DNA from: Ptiloglossa arizonensis
Lineage: Eukaryota; Arthropoda; Insecta; Hymenoptera; Colletidae
Direction: 5' to 3'
Assembly: GCF_051014685.1 (NCBI RefSeq)
Contig: NC_135051.1
Location: forward strand, 15,457,557 to 15,521,556
Length of the DNA stretch: 64,000 bases
The stretch's first letter is position 1. The number at the start of each line of letters is the position of its first letter. The translations under genes were made by a program, and so were the position numbers. Of the stretch, positions 27,456 to 39,465 are shown piece after piece. The notes beneath the pieces were generated by a model. The model searched no databases and was not told where the DNA came from. It saw only the letters and a program-made list of their open reading frames with translations.

Positions 27456-28177
27456 TCTGCCCGCGTGTTATGTAATAAGCACTATCTTTCTCTTCGAGCA
27501 AAAACATCGTATTTATCAAATTTATTCGTGTTTATTAGATTGTATAAAGTGAAGATATTTTTAATACAAGATATAGTAACACGAATACTCATACCATAAA
27601 TTTTGCCTTGTATCCTAACATAAGCCATTGAACGAATCAATAAAATATAATCATTGTTAGCACCATTGCTGTTCGTACAAAAAGATCTCTACTCTAATTA
27701 ATCAAACATTAATTTATTATAGAACAAGAAACATCAAATTTAAGATTTCTCTCTCGTCTTTATTTGTCACTAATTATGAAACCTTCTCATTTTTCTATAT
27801 TTAACAATTAACTGATTAATACGTACAAAAATCATTTCAGAAATTATTGCCATATTAGTATAATTTATTTACTGCACAGTAACAATTTATTCTCTTCACA
27901 GAAAAGAGAAAGAAGTAGAAAATTACTCCCTAGGATTCATGTTCAGTACGATTTTTCGATACGATGAAAGAACAGCTGCGAAATCAATCTGCGTAATATT
28001 TTTCTTTGCAATCTCGAAACAGACTGACACAGATAACGAAAAATAACATAAATTACTATCGGTGCGAAGCTGGCGTGTATGTCGCAAGAATGAAACGAAA
28101 CTATGTAGTAACATATCACAGTCGATATGGAAATATGTAATAACTACCGCGTACAAAGCGAGAAACTTCTAAATCTG

Positions 28178-28378
28178 TCATGCTACCCTACGAAGTCTGT
28201 TTACCAAACTCATTTCCTTAAATGGACAGGGAACCACTACAAAGTGCGCAGTACCTACTACACAGAGCCCTTGGCGTACAAAGGGGGACTTGAAACACCT
28301 AAACAGTGTCAACCTGCGAGCACATGGTCCCCTATTCTTCGCGACCAACGAAGCAGTGAGACGTCCCTCAACCCCTTG
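28178..28378 (+). repeat. Local repeat family, copy 4
   Basis: TGTTTACCAAACTCATTTCC, then AAATGGACAGGGAACCAC, then ATGGTCCCCTATTCTTCGCG, GTGAGACGTCCC and AACCCCTTG. The spacing between the shared cores of copies 1-4 is about 860, 650 and 920 bp. The family is irregularly dispersed, not strictly tandem, and recalls a small interspersed element or a repeated regulatory module. Confidence 0.75.
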
Positions 28379-31236
28379 AACTCCACGCCGGCGTAGCGTG
28401 GAGAACGCGTTTAACGCAAACCGGTTCTCTGTTTACACTTCCAAGCAAGCGCAGTCCCATTGTAAACGGAACAGGTGTTCGCGCCGAGAAACCTGTTTTG
28501 CATATTAGGATGTTGGCTCCCTTGTATACAAATAAATAACTTCTCGGAACAGCGAGCAATGAATTCTTGCGCACGACGTGGGAACACGGTGCATCGCATT
28601 CGGTGTTTTCTTTTTTTTTTTTTTTTAAAGTTTATAAATGTGTCCTATCGTTAACTTACATTGCACACGAAGAGGTAATAGAATGCCCCAGTATTATCTC
28701 CAGATAAGTAACCAGAAAGGCTCCAAAGGACACGACACGATTCCGATTACAAGTGGTAAAGATACTCGTAATTGATTAGGGTTTAAAATGTCCATAATTT
28801 TTATACTATTTTCGTTCAATTCTTTTGAATAATTATATTACGTGGTGATTATTTTTGTTTAATTCATCGTTTCATTTATGATATTTTTGTACGAATTTTT
28901 AAAAATAGTTTGCTTCTTTCGATTTAATTCTTTACAATTGTCATTTATATTTTGAGATATAATTAGAAACCTTAAAATTTCTTTAATGTTCGTTTAGAAA
29001 GAACAATGGTAAAAGTTACTAATTTTATTATCTAATGTCCAATGTTTCTATGCAGTATGTTAAGATTATAAGTTTCTTCGACAACTACTCCCAAACTTAT
29101 ACCAACCTAGTCTCTCTGTTGACACAAAGTATTAAGATGAATAGAATGTTCAACTGACCGTGAAACGATCGAGCCCTTGGGATTCCTCGGTCTGACTCGG
29201 AATGTTCCGGAAAAGTTTGAGAAACTTCAAAGTATGTTTTCCTGATCCAAAACGAGATCAAGTGTCTTCGGTGTTTAACCCTTTTCGTTTGATAATTTTT
29301 TTTCATACGAAATGTTTCATTAACACAAGGTACTAATACAATCCACGAAAACTTCAGATAGATTTTAACGAAGAAATGCGAATTTTCAATTAATTCTTCT
29401 CGTAGGCGAATAACTTTCGTCAGTTTCATGTTCTCCTAGGAAAGTTGTTTACAAGGAGTATTTTCAAGAATAGGAGGTATCGATCAGCCATGAAATTGAG
29501 CTTTATATAGGGTGAAACGCCTAACGCTATTACCCTAAAAGTCTTTGTTCCTCGTTCCATTAAATATTTCATTATTTTTTAAGGTCGTTATTTTTTTTTT
29601 CATTATTTTTCAAAAGTTTCAAACAGTTCTTTTTAAATGGAATTACATATATTTTGTATATCGAGTCTTATCTGATATCAATCTTCAAAAGGTCTTGAAA
29701 AATGTACAATTAAGAAGGTTAAACTCTGGTAACGCGAATTTTCATATTCTGGGTCATTCGAAAGTCACGTTATAGATTGTTGAATTTGTCTCAATGTCAG
29801 CTTCTTATAATACTTTATGTAAAAAAAAAACCTATACAGTTCTATTTAAAAAGAAAATATTGATCATTTCAAAGTTTTAAGAGTTACAACTTCGAACAGA
29901 GTGATCTATCTGCTAATATTTGTCTCTTTGAATCAAAGAATTTCTTCCTGGGATAATTTTCCATACGATCAAAGGGAACAGAGATTATTGATGTGATAAC
30001 GTTGAGTATCCTACTCTGTATTTAGTAGGGTTACACTCGAAACCTTTACCCAATTTAGACGGAGGCATTCCTCTTCGTTCATGATCTTCTGTTATAGATG
30101 TGGGACAAATTTCTGAACCCTTTAACTCTGATATTCAGGTTTTTACGGAAGAACGAACACAGTGCCTAAATGCGATACTTGTACTTTACCCACGCTTTGT
30201 AACAAATGAACCGTGAATATCTATCTAGCAATTATATAAAAGGGAAACCTGTTAAGCAAAGTAGATAGAGTATTATGTTAAAAATCATTTCCATACCTGA
30301 AAATAATATCAATTATTGTCCAGTTGTTTAGTACAGCCACAGAGTTAAGTTCTAGTATCTTATTCTTCAAATATAAGTTAAATCGATACGAATACGATTA
30401 GTACCTTGCTTCTTGCGAAAAAGTGTAAAATTTTTTTCAATTGAATACTGAATATTAATATACACATATCGTTCAAAATATTTAAGAACGAATATTACTA
30501 TAATAGTTTTATCTTCGTCCTTCAAATTACCTATTGAAATACATTCATCTTATTTTTAAATATTTGTACTATTTTTTGTGAAAGAAAGTAATGGAATATT
30601 GCACACCAATTTTTAAAAAATAATCTTACACCGTGTCCATCTCTGATCTATTAAAAAGAATTATTTTACATACAAGCATTTTTTACTATATTATCTTCTA
30701 ATATCTTCGAGCATAAATCTTCCTTCTTCTTTTCTATCACACCTAATTCTTAATCAATTTTAATTTTCTAGTCAAAAAATGATATTTACTTTATTAAAAA
30801 TTATATTTAAAACATCTTCTGAATTAAATACATTCTTATTCGTGTCAATAGTTCCGCGAACATTTTAAATACTTTTAACTAAGTACTTCGTGTATTATTT
30901 ATAATTTGCTAACTGCAATACAAATATTATACAATATAATTACAGAATATATACAGATATAGTTATACGCTAATATGAAAATAATTATTAAACAATATAC
31001 TGAATTTGTATGTAAATAATAGAATGTTTCCATTCACGTGATTCGAAGTTCGAAGTAACTTAATACCAGAATGAGTACACGATTACTTTCAGGTTATTTT
31101 CTATTCTCTTCGGAAAAAGAAAAGAACAATCGACCACTTTACGGTTTGCCGCTAACTCGGGTATCTATCTCGTTCTTCGTATTCTCTTTGATCCCGCTCG
31201 AGAACAAAGTCAAGCCGAATACGTAGTATACCTGAC

Positions 31237-31281
31237 CCGAAATAAGCAACTGTCCACTCCCGAGCGAGTTGCTTATTTCGG
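31237..31281. repeat. Perfect 15-bp-stem hairpin
   Basis: CCGAAATAAGCAACT (31237-31251) pairs exactly with AGTTGCTTATTTCGG (31267-31281) over a 15-base loop. It lies at the start of a short GC-rich stretch (about 31140-31530) without a supported gene. Confidence 0.65.
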
Positions 31282-31917
31282 AACAAAACTATATTCAGCG
31301 TCGGTGTCCCTTAGAAGAGACACGTTCTCACGCTGTGACTCGACTCCACAGACGGTTAACAAGAGTGAGATTTTTTCCACGAGCGACCGGTCGAGGGAGG
31401 ATGCCATGGATTTAACGGTCGGACATTTTTTTTTTGTTCCTTCTCCGCCTCGTAGACCTTCGAGTAAAGATTATCTCGGAAGGCGGTGTCGCTATCGTCT
31501 TCCTTGAAATAAGGCACGCCACGAATAACGCATGTTGCTCCCTTGGTCAGCTGTGAACTACACGGCCTCGAAAACTTGTCCGTAAAAACTCACTGAACTG
31601 GTGAGAATTCCTTTCCCTTTTCTTTTTTCACTCTCTGAAAATATTCGATAAATGGAGACCACTCCCACCGTCTGGCGATAAATTGCGAGAATGCACGTGG
31701 TTTAAAAGTGGATTACGAAGCACGACTAATTTGTTCTTCTGTATTGTGCATTTTATTATTCCTGAAGAGGATCTGAATCCAAATGTTAAATCGTTAAATA
31801 TTATATTCAAGAAATATAATATATTTCAGGGAAGTCATATATTGAATTGAATTGCTCGTAGGATAAATAAACAGTAAAATCGTGTCGTAAACCAATATTA
31901 ATTTGCTATATCTTTTT

Positions 31918-31964
31918 CTTCTTCTTCTTCTTCTTCTTCTTCTTCTTCTTCTTCTTCTTCTTCT
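31918..31964 (+). repeat. (CTT)n microsatellite
   Basis: About 47 bp of uninterrupted CTT repeats. It is likely length-polymorphic. A consensus-like donor (GTAAGTG) follows at 32020. Confidence 0.95.
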
Positions 31965-32189
31965 GCACTTTTTTATCTTGCATCAACTGCTCGATTATTA
32001 GCCACGGTACTGTATCTTAGAAGTGGTAAGTGTTTATTTTCAGTTTGTAATTTCATTTGACAGTGACGAACAACATAAAGATTACTCTTTTGTAATTTAC
32101 TTGGGAACTGCAATACGAACGTTTAAATTTCACTTCGAGTCGTAGAGATCTTAGCGAGGTTCACACATTGACCGTCGCGCTAATTTACT

Positions 32190-33200
32190 ATACTTAAGGA
32201 TGTCCACGATATTTGTTCAAATCGTAAACAGAAGAAATATTCTGCTTTTGGTGGAATAGTTATTATTCTACTAAAATAGTTATTATTCTACTAAAGTAGT
32301 TATCCTACTTAATAAAATAGTTAAAGATACTTCTACTGAATAACAGTAATGCTACTTACAAGAAATTCACAATATTATAGTTCGTGTCTTGTAAGGGCTC
32401 TAAAGGATCCTTTTAACTTTGAAACCTTGGACATCAGTGACCATCACACCACTTTTCCATACTAGGAACCTCCACGATATTTGTTCAAACCATAAAACGT
32501 AGAAATATTCTACTCTTGATAAAATAATTATTATTCCACTAAAATAGTTATTATTCTACTAAAGTAATTATCCTACTTAAATAGAATAGTTATTATTCCA
32601 CTAAAACAGTTATTATTCTCCCAAAGCAGTTGTCCCACTTTAATAGACTAGTTGAAGTTCCTTTTACTAAACAACAGTAACGCTACTTAAACAAAAATTC
32701 ACAGATATTAAAGTTACCCTACCTTAATAAAATACTTAAAGTTACTTTCACTAAACAACATTAATGCTGCTTAAAAGAAATTTACAATATTAAAGTACAT
32801 GTCTTGTAAGGACTCTAAAGGATCTTAGTAACTTCGAAACCTCGGTCATCAGTGACCACCACATCACTTTTCCATACTAAGAACCTCCACGATTGTTCAA
32901 ACCATAAAACATAAAAATATTCTAGAGCCCTTACAGGACATGTACTCTAATATTACGAATTTCTTTTAAGTAGCATTAATGTTCTTTAGTAAAAATAACT
33001 TTAAGTATTCTATTAAAGTAGGATAACTTTAGTTAAAGTTCCTTTTACCAAGCAACAGTAACGCTACTTAAACAAAAACTCACAGATATTAAAGTTACCC
33101 TACCTTAATAAAATACTTAAAGTTACTTTCGCTAAACAACATTAATGCAACATTAGAAGAAATTCGCAATATCAGAGTAGGTGTCTTGGAAGCGTCCCAA
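32190..33200. repeat. Compound repeat array with an internal inversion
   Basis: Three diverged units carry the words TTGTAAGGGCTCTAAAGGAT (32391), TTGTAAGGACTCTAAAGGAT (32804) and a decayed version near 33185. Each is followed by a CATCAGTGACCA-type segment. Between them are runs of TTATTATTCTACTAAAATAG-like short repeats. About 32721-32819 and 32921-33020 are inverted copies of each other (arms near 100 bp). The array therefore arose by both tandem duplication and inversion. Confidence 0.85.
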
Positions 33201-33970
33201 AGAATCATTAGCAACTCTGAACCGTTCGTCACCAGTGACCCCTGTGTTCACCCGTCAAAGCAACTCGGCTTCGTCGGGTCATCGGTATCCTAGTACGGGG
33301 GTGGATCGACCGTCACTCGCCACGTGTACGTGGTTCCTGTGTACTCATGCGATCCTGATGCGGCAAGCGCCACGCGCCTCCGCCGTTTTCCCACGAGTCC
33401 TCGCTGGGTTCTCACGCGAGCATGGTTATGCTTCTGACGCCTCCCCACCCAGGCAGCGCGGAACCCGGGGTAAAAAAAGGTCAGAGGAAGGGAGAAGAAC
33501 AAAAACAGTGGCGAGAGCGTCGCACTCGCGCGACGATCATCGCCCTTCGGCGACAAACGACTTCCTGCGTTCGCATGGTGTCCTGGCAGTCCCGGGACTC
33601 CGGTTCTCGCGTTCCTGGAGAGACTCTCCCACGGTGCGATCCCGTGGGAACGATTTAATTGGCTTCAGAAACGAGGGCCGTCCTGGTGCTACGGCGTGCG
33701 ACCTCGTTCGAGGATGCCGCCTTATCTGCCCCGCTCGTTTTCTTCTTCCTCGTTTTGGACCCGCCCCACGTCCCTCTAGCCCCGCTCAGAACCGACCGCG
33801 TCAACTAATAGTGAATTTTAAATCGTTTAACCCTACCCCCACGGTGTCGAAGATCATCGCGACCGCTCGACCCCTCGAGAATCGAATATGCGCTCGTAAA
33901 GTTTTACTGACCCTTATCGCGAAAGAAATCCCCGGGCCAGTAATTGAACGGTACCAACATTGCTAGTTGG
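33200..33970. other. GC-rich island with the longest ORF of the window (unsupported)
   Basis: A 261-codon plus-strand frame (33181-33966) starts at a TTG inside the preceding repeat array and has no start context, domain or splice boundary that I can recognise. The translation is rich in Arg, Ser and Pro. Overlapping ORFs in other frames are similar in character. I treat it as a GC-rich non-coding island, with low probability of a lineage-specific exon. Confidence 0.4.
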
Positions 33971-35139
33971 GTTTCATTGATCGATGGAAAAGTTGCATTT
34001 ATGAATTTAACGTAGGCTAGGGACGCAATGGGAATCAATAAAAAGGATGTTGTCAAAAGAGGAGGAGAGAAATTTGTGATTGATAATGAAAGTTCAGCTT
34101 TGATATAAGAGACAGTGACGCTTGTTTACCTCTTTCTCGATGAATTAATTTGTGTTTCGTTGGGGTAGGTCAATCCTGCCCGGTGTATATTCTAGATTCT
34201 ACCTGGCTGCTGGCATTCGTTGGTCGAACAGTGACCACACATCCACGGAACATTATATGTGCACGCATTCATTCCTGCACTTTGTATGATCCCCTGTGAA
34301 AAAGCTCATAAAAACGTCCATCAGACTGTAGTGGTCCCCTTTGACGAGTGCATAGTTCCCTAATCTCCTAGACCGGGCAGTCTAGACTGCCTACAGACGA
34401 GACGATAAATATATTCGAACAGCGATCGTGCAAAGGCGGGGTGTATTATCGGTAGCAATTTTCCCAATTGTCAGGCACAATGTACGATCAATAATACCTC
34501 ATTAAAATTCCGAACGTTGTGCAATATTCAAGCGTTCCCGATTCGACGCCGTGATTTCAATCATTGTTGTACCAGCTACCGTTATCGGGCCGTTTCGCGT
34601 CAAATCGGACACGTTTCGAGTTTCGTTGAAATTTAAGTATGCGTGTATCGTAGCCTCGCGCGATATTTAAAAGTGCGACGAAGGAGTATTCCAAACATTG
34701 AACATTATCGAGTTTCTGTAATATAAATACATTGTAAATACATTCATTTACAAAATAATTTAGAAACATTGAAAACGATCGTTCAACTCCTATTAAAGAC
34801 ACATGCCCAGGAGGAATCTGCAGAATAGTGAAACATAGGGTTGAATTTTTAATCATCATAGATTGTCAGTATTTTTAACGTGTCTCTCAATTACGAGATT
34901 CATCACTAAACATTCAAATATTATACTAACAGACGGTCAACTTACCAACCCATTAAACCGATGTAACATTTAAGTGCAAGTAGTAAAAAGTTCCCTCTCG
35001 ATTCGACAAGGTTTAAAAAATATTAAAAATTATCGAAAGATCCTCCGACACAGCTTTGAATATCGTTGAAACGTTTACACGGTATATCGATCGTACTCTG
35101 AAAGCTTGTTTGAATAATATCACAAATCGTGACATATCC

Positions 35140-35840
35140 ACGATTGCAAACACGATCCTTCCCCCGCGAGGTAATCGTTGTTCGTTTCGACACTGTCCGA
35201 AGACCCTCTTCCCCCACATCCTCCGTACATCTCTAATGCTCGTCCCACGTACCGAAGGATTCTTCTACGTTCGACAGGACGATCACGCTCGCCACGTGAC
35301 AGGAATGTCGTGGATGATTTCCTAGGCGGCGCGTGTTTCACATATTTTCCCACGAATTCGAGATCAGTTCCCGAGGAACCTGAACCGTTCCCACAGGCTG
35401 GTCGAAAGCGTGAGACACTCCGTCCCTGGAAGCAGCGGAGCGATCTGGTTCGGTAGTAGGCGTTCAGGCCGACGAAAGAGTTCAGCCGTTGTCCTCCCCG
35501 TTCACCACCTCGTCCATCGCGATCTTACGATTGGCGGCACCGAGTGCTTCCCACGGGACACCCGTTCCCAGCGGTTCCCGAAGCGACGAGAGACGCTCGG
35601 TTCCCATGATCGTGAGAATCCGAGCGACTTCGGGGGAAACGGATTCCCAGATTCACTAGGAGACCAGACGAGCGAAGCTGGTCGAATCTGGTGTCCATTT
35701 ACCCCTTGCACCACCATGCTCGGCCCCGTTCGACCTCGAACCACGGAGTTAACGCTCGATGAAGACGTCCTTGTCGTACACGGAGAGAAATTAGCGCGGT
35801 GAGATTAGATAGGTGGCATCGTGATGGATGGGGGTCGTAG
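35140..35840. other. GC-rich island, no recognisable gene
   Basis: CpG-containing block with ORFs of 77-130 codons on both strands. None has a recognisable domain. It runs into the 135-bp tandem duplication at 35961. Confidence 0.4.
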
Positions 35841-35960
35841 ATGCGAATTATTGAGATTACGGGTCTACCCTCTTGATTAATTGTCGGATCGCTTCGGTGC
35901 GGGTTTCAAACAAGGGGTACGATTTTTTTATTTCGAACGAAGGAACGAAATAATCCACTT

Positions 35961-36218
35961 CGGTGGAGAGAGACTTACGCGGGACAATGTTGTTGTTTAT
36001 TGTAAACGTCTTGATCTTGGGTATAGGTCTTCTTCGGTAGAAATAAGTACAAATCTGAGTGTAAAATTTTATGTTTTATTTGTTAACCTCACGGTTAGGT
36101 GGAGAGGAACTTACACGGATGTTATTGTTTATTGTAAACGTCTCGATCTTGGGTATAGGTCTTCTTCGGTACAAACAAGTACAAATCTGAGTTTTTTATT
36201 TGTAAACCTCACGGTGTC
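35961..36218. repeat. Tandem duplication, 135-bp unit, reading frame kept
   Basis: GGTGGAGAG...ACTTACxCGG followed by TTGTTTATTGTAAACGTCT occurs with an offset of 135 bp (45 codons). Because the period is a multiple of three, one plus-strand frame (35881-36264) stays open through both copies and repeats YCKRLDLGYRSSSV. I regard this as coincidence, since nothing else supports a gene. Confidence 0.85.
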
Positions 36219-37460
36219 GATGCAAGTGAATGGTTTAATTAATTGTTTATATTTAGGAACTTGATTCATCTTGTTCACTTGATGAGAATAGTTGTAGACT
36301 TCTTCTTTTCGCACCCAATTAAAGTCTAAGAGTTTATTATAAATAATGACATGTTTATTATACATTAATTTCATTTTTCATAATTATTTAAAGTAACAGA
36401 TACTTCAAATACTGAAACATTTATTCGTCATTTTCAAATACGATATTAATTATTTTTTAACCAAGCATGTAATATTATTGGTTTATCTTCAACAGTATAA
36501 GAACCTATTGGCACTATTTTAAGTATGGACGACGAATATGGAAAACATCAATTAAATATATTTGTTTCATTAATTACTTCTCCCTTTGAATCGATATCGT
36601 TTTATTATTTTAATGATACAAAGAGAGATTTACAATTTCATCTCTCAAAGATTTCAAATAATTACATTTTCGCAACGTGTCGACAATTTTCGAAAGTATT
36701 GCATTATTTTGAGTACGGAATTATTACTTTGAAAGTTGTATTATGAAATAAGATTACGTGATTGTATTTCAAAAATTCCCGCATCTATTTTTCTCTTATT
36801 TTGCAAGTGTCTCATAAAATGTAAACTTTTACGAATTCTCGTAAAATTATCGTCTAATAATTATCATCTTACCAACTAATAACTTTCTTTCCTTTGCACT
36901 CCACGCTCGTCGACCTTTTGTTTCAAATATTGCATTAGGCGATTGCAAATATCTTTGTACGGTCCCTATTGAAAAATTAAAATACTCGATCAACTAATTG
37001 TAAGTAGCTTCCATCGATAACGATAATCTTTTCTAAATTCTAAATTGTCTAAATCGTGCGAACCATTAATCCAAAATAATATCAGATACAGTATAATTTC
37101 CATACATTAAAACCGTGATAAAAGACATGCCAATTTCTTGACTACTCTAAATTTCCGCAAGATTTCGTTAAAAACTATTCAATACGATAGTTTTACCGAT
37201 CCAGAATAATTCTGTCGCATTACTATTCAATAAATTCTAACATTTCTCTGAATTTGTCAAAATAAAAACTCCTTCTCGTATATATATATCATCTTGTTTG
37301 TCCCTCTTCGCCTGTATCAAACATACTAAGTTCTTCAATAAGTTTGATCGTTCGATAAATATTACTGAAACAAATTTTATCATTCGAGAAAACTTATTAA
37401 ACAGTATAGAACTCAGTTGCTAGTACTATCAGTTAGTAATAGGTTGTAACAACAACTATC

Positions 37461-37778
37461 GAAACAAATGAAACGCAAAGGATATCGTATCAAGTTCTTT
37501 TACATTTTTAGTAGTATACATTGTTAATAATAGTTTGTTTAATAAATTTTGTCGTTCGATAAAACTTCTTGAACAGTACTACATTGAACGATACTGTTCA
37601 ATAAGTTTCTTTTAGAAATGACCAGCTAGTATTATCGAACAAACAGTATTGTTCAATCTAGTACTCTTCAATAAATGTTATCAAACGACGAAACTTATTA
37701 AACAACCTATCATTGACATCGTACACTACCAAAAATGTAAAAGAACTTGTTACGATATCCTTTGCGTTTCATTTGTCA
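37461..37778. repeat. Inverted repeat with ~105-bp arms
   Basis: CAAATGAAACGCAAAGGATA at about 37466 is matched by TATCCTTTGCGTTTCATTTG at about 37756. The match continues inward through ACTTGTTACG/TATCAAGTTC-like and AACAAACTATT-like words. The loop region is about 95 bp and itself contains GAACAGTA/TACTGTTC words. It is consistent with a foldback element or a palindromic MITE. Confidence 0.8.
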
Positions 37779-37959
37779 CGATACTTGTTGAATGGCAGAA
37801 AAAGAAATTCGAACTCTTTATCAGGAGAGTAAGGAACGTTCTCCCAGGGATTAATTTCTTTAAAGGACGATTATGAGGTGGTTAAGGATCGCTAGGACGA
37901 CCAACCTCCCTCTGATAGTCACCTGATACAAGAAACATCGAATTCAGCCCCAAGTTTAA

Positions 37960-38380
37960 CATCTTCTCACGGTTCGTTCTCACAGCGGCGTTCTCCACGA
38001 GCCGCCGAAATCTCATTATTTTTTGTGCCCGTACCATGTGAAATCGTGCCATGGGAAAATCACGGTTATGCGTATCGAATGCCGAAACTGTTCGAGTACG
38101 GTCGTGGACTTCTCACGTTTTTGAAATCTCCCGACCAACGAGGAGGATCCACCGTCCTTGGCTACGAGCGGAATCCGATTTCGATTTTACGACTTTCTAT
38201 TTTCGCTCGCATCCCATTTTCTGGCGTGGGAAACGTACGTGGTCTGTCGCGCGATTAAATGGACCGCGGAACGAATTGACGACACGATACTTCGTGAAAG
38301 TTTCACGCACGGAAAGTGAAACGATCGTCTCGATGGATTCGGGGAAGGAAATTTCTAACGAAATCGAACGTTTCGAATAA
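37960..38380. other. GC-rich island, no recognisable gene
   Basis: Short CpG-containing block with two overlapping plus-strand ORFs (77 and 109 codons) and no recognisable domain. Confidence 0.4.
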
Positions 38381-38784
38381 ATATGAATTTACGATGTAAA
38401 AAATTACGAAATATTACGAAAATACACTTTCAATTTACGATGTTGATTACAATTTATCATAATAAAGATACAATTACGTATATTTACGATTTCTGATCAT
38501 TTATGAAGAGAAAGTAACGACAAAATTGCACGAAAATGGAACGTAACTCTTAAGTGCAATATTTTTCATTTTCATTTAATCTCGATTCAACCGTGGTAAT
38601 TATGTTTGGTAATTTTACGTAGTTTCTTGTAACAGTTGTTGTGTTACTTTTGGATTAATTATTAACAAATACAAAGCCCATTACGTAACAGCGCTGGAGA
38701 ATTAATTAGGAAATAGTTAATTAATAACCAATTACGAAGTCAATCAACTGCGTTGAATTGATATTATTCTATGAAACTTATCGT

Positions 38785-39465
38785 TTGTATACAAGATGTA
38801 TTTAAATTGACAACGAAATATCTCGTAGATAATTGAGAAAACTTCCAATGGTGCTATTAGTTTTTTTAATACATGAGTATTTTCAAGGTTATTTCGAGAT
38901 CAACTTGTTTTTATTTAAATAATAAATCTATAGTTTTTATTTTAGAATCCTATTCTACGTAAACATATGCATCACTTTTGTCTGGAACATTTTTCTGTAA
39001 AACTTTTATTTTTTAAAGTATCTAGTGAAACACCATAAGAAAAAAGATAACGCCAAAGGTAAACCCATGAGAAATAATCTAGCGATGTTCAATCCTCATT
39101 GAACATATTTGTAAATGAAAAAAGAACTATCGAAACTTCTTGGATTGTAATAGAAAATCATTTTGTAGATATTTCTCTAAACATTTAAAACGACAAAGAT
39201 TTTAGAAAACAATATTTCAGACAAAAGTGACGTATATTTTTACATAGAATATCATTACAGAATAAAAATTATAAGTTTATGACAAAAAAAAAGAAAACGA
39301 TCCCGAAAACACCTTGAAATAAGGTTTTACATTAAAAAACCAATAATGTCATTTGAATCCCCTCTCAAAGTCATGAAAGACATGTTTCGCCATTTTGTTT
39401 TTCTTTTTAATTGATTTTCTCTGAAATATTTCGTTGTGTCAATTTAAATCAGAGACTCTGTATAC
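38785..39465. mobile_element. ~680-bp imperfect palindrome (foldback/MITE-like)
   Basis: The left arm words TTTAAATTGACAACGAAATA, AAGGTTATTTCGAG and CACTTTTGTCTGGAACATTT recur inverted on the right as TATTTCGTTGTGTCAATTTA, CTTGAAATAAGGTT and ATATTTCAGACAAAAGTGAC. The centre is a small perfect stem, ATGTTCAAT-CCTC-ATTGAACAT, near 39087-39108. The whole segment could fold into one long imperfect hairpin. There is no coding capacity. This is typical of palindromic MITEs, but no target-site duplication was fixed. Confidence 0.75.

Noticed and set aside
31996..32019. 24-nt segment between TTATTAG and GTAAGTG after the CTT microsatellite, in a compatible phase
   Set aside because: The acceptor is weak (few pyrimidines next to the AG). 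Perfect donors occur by chance several times in a window this size.
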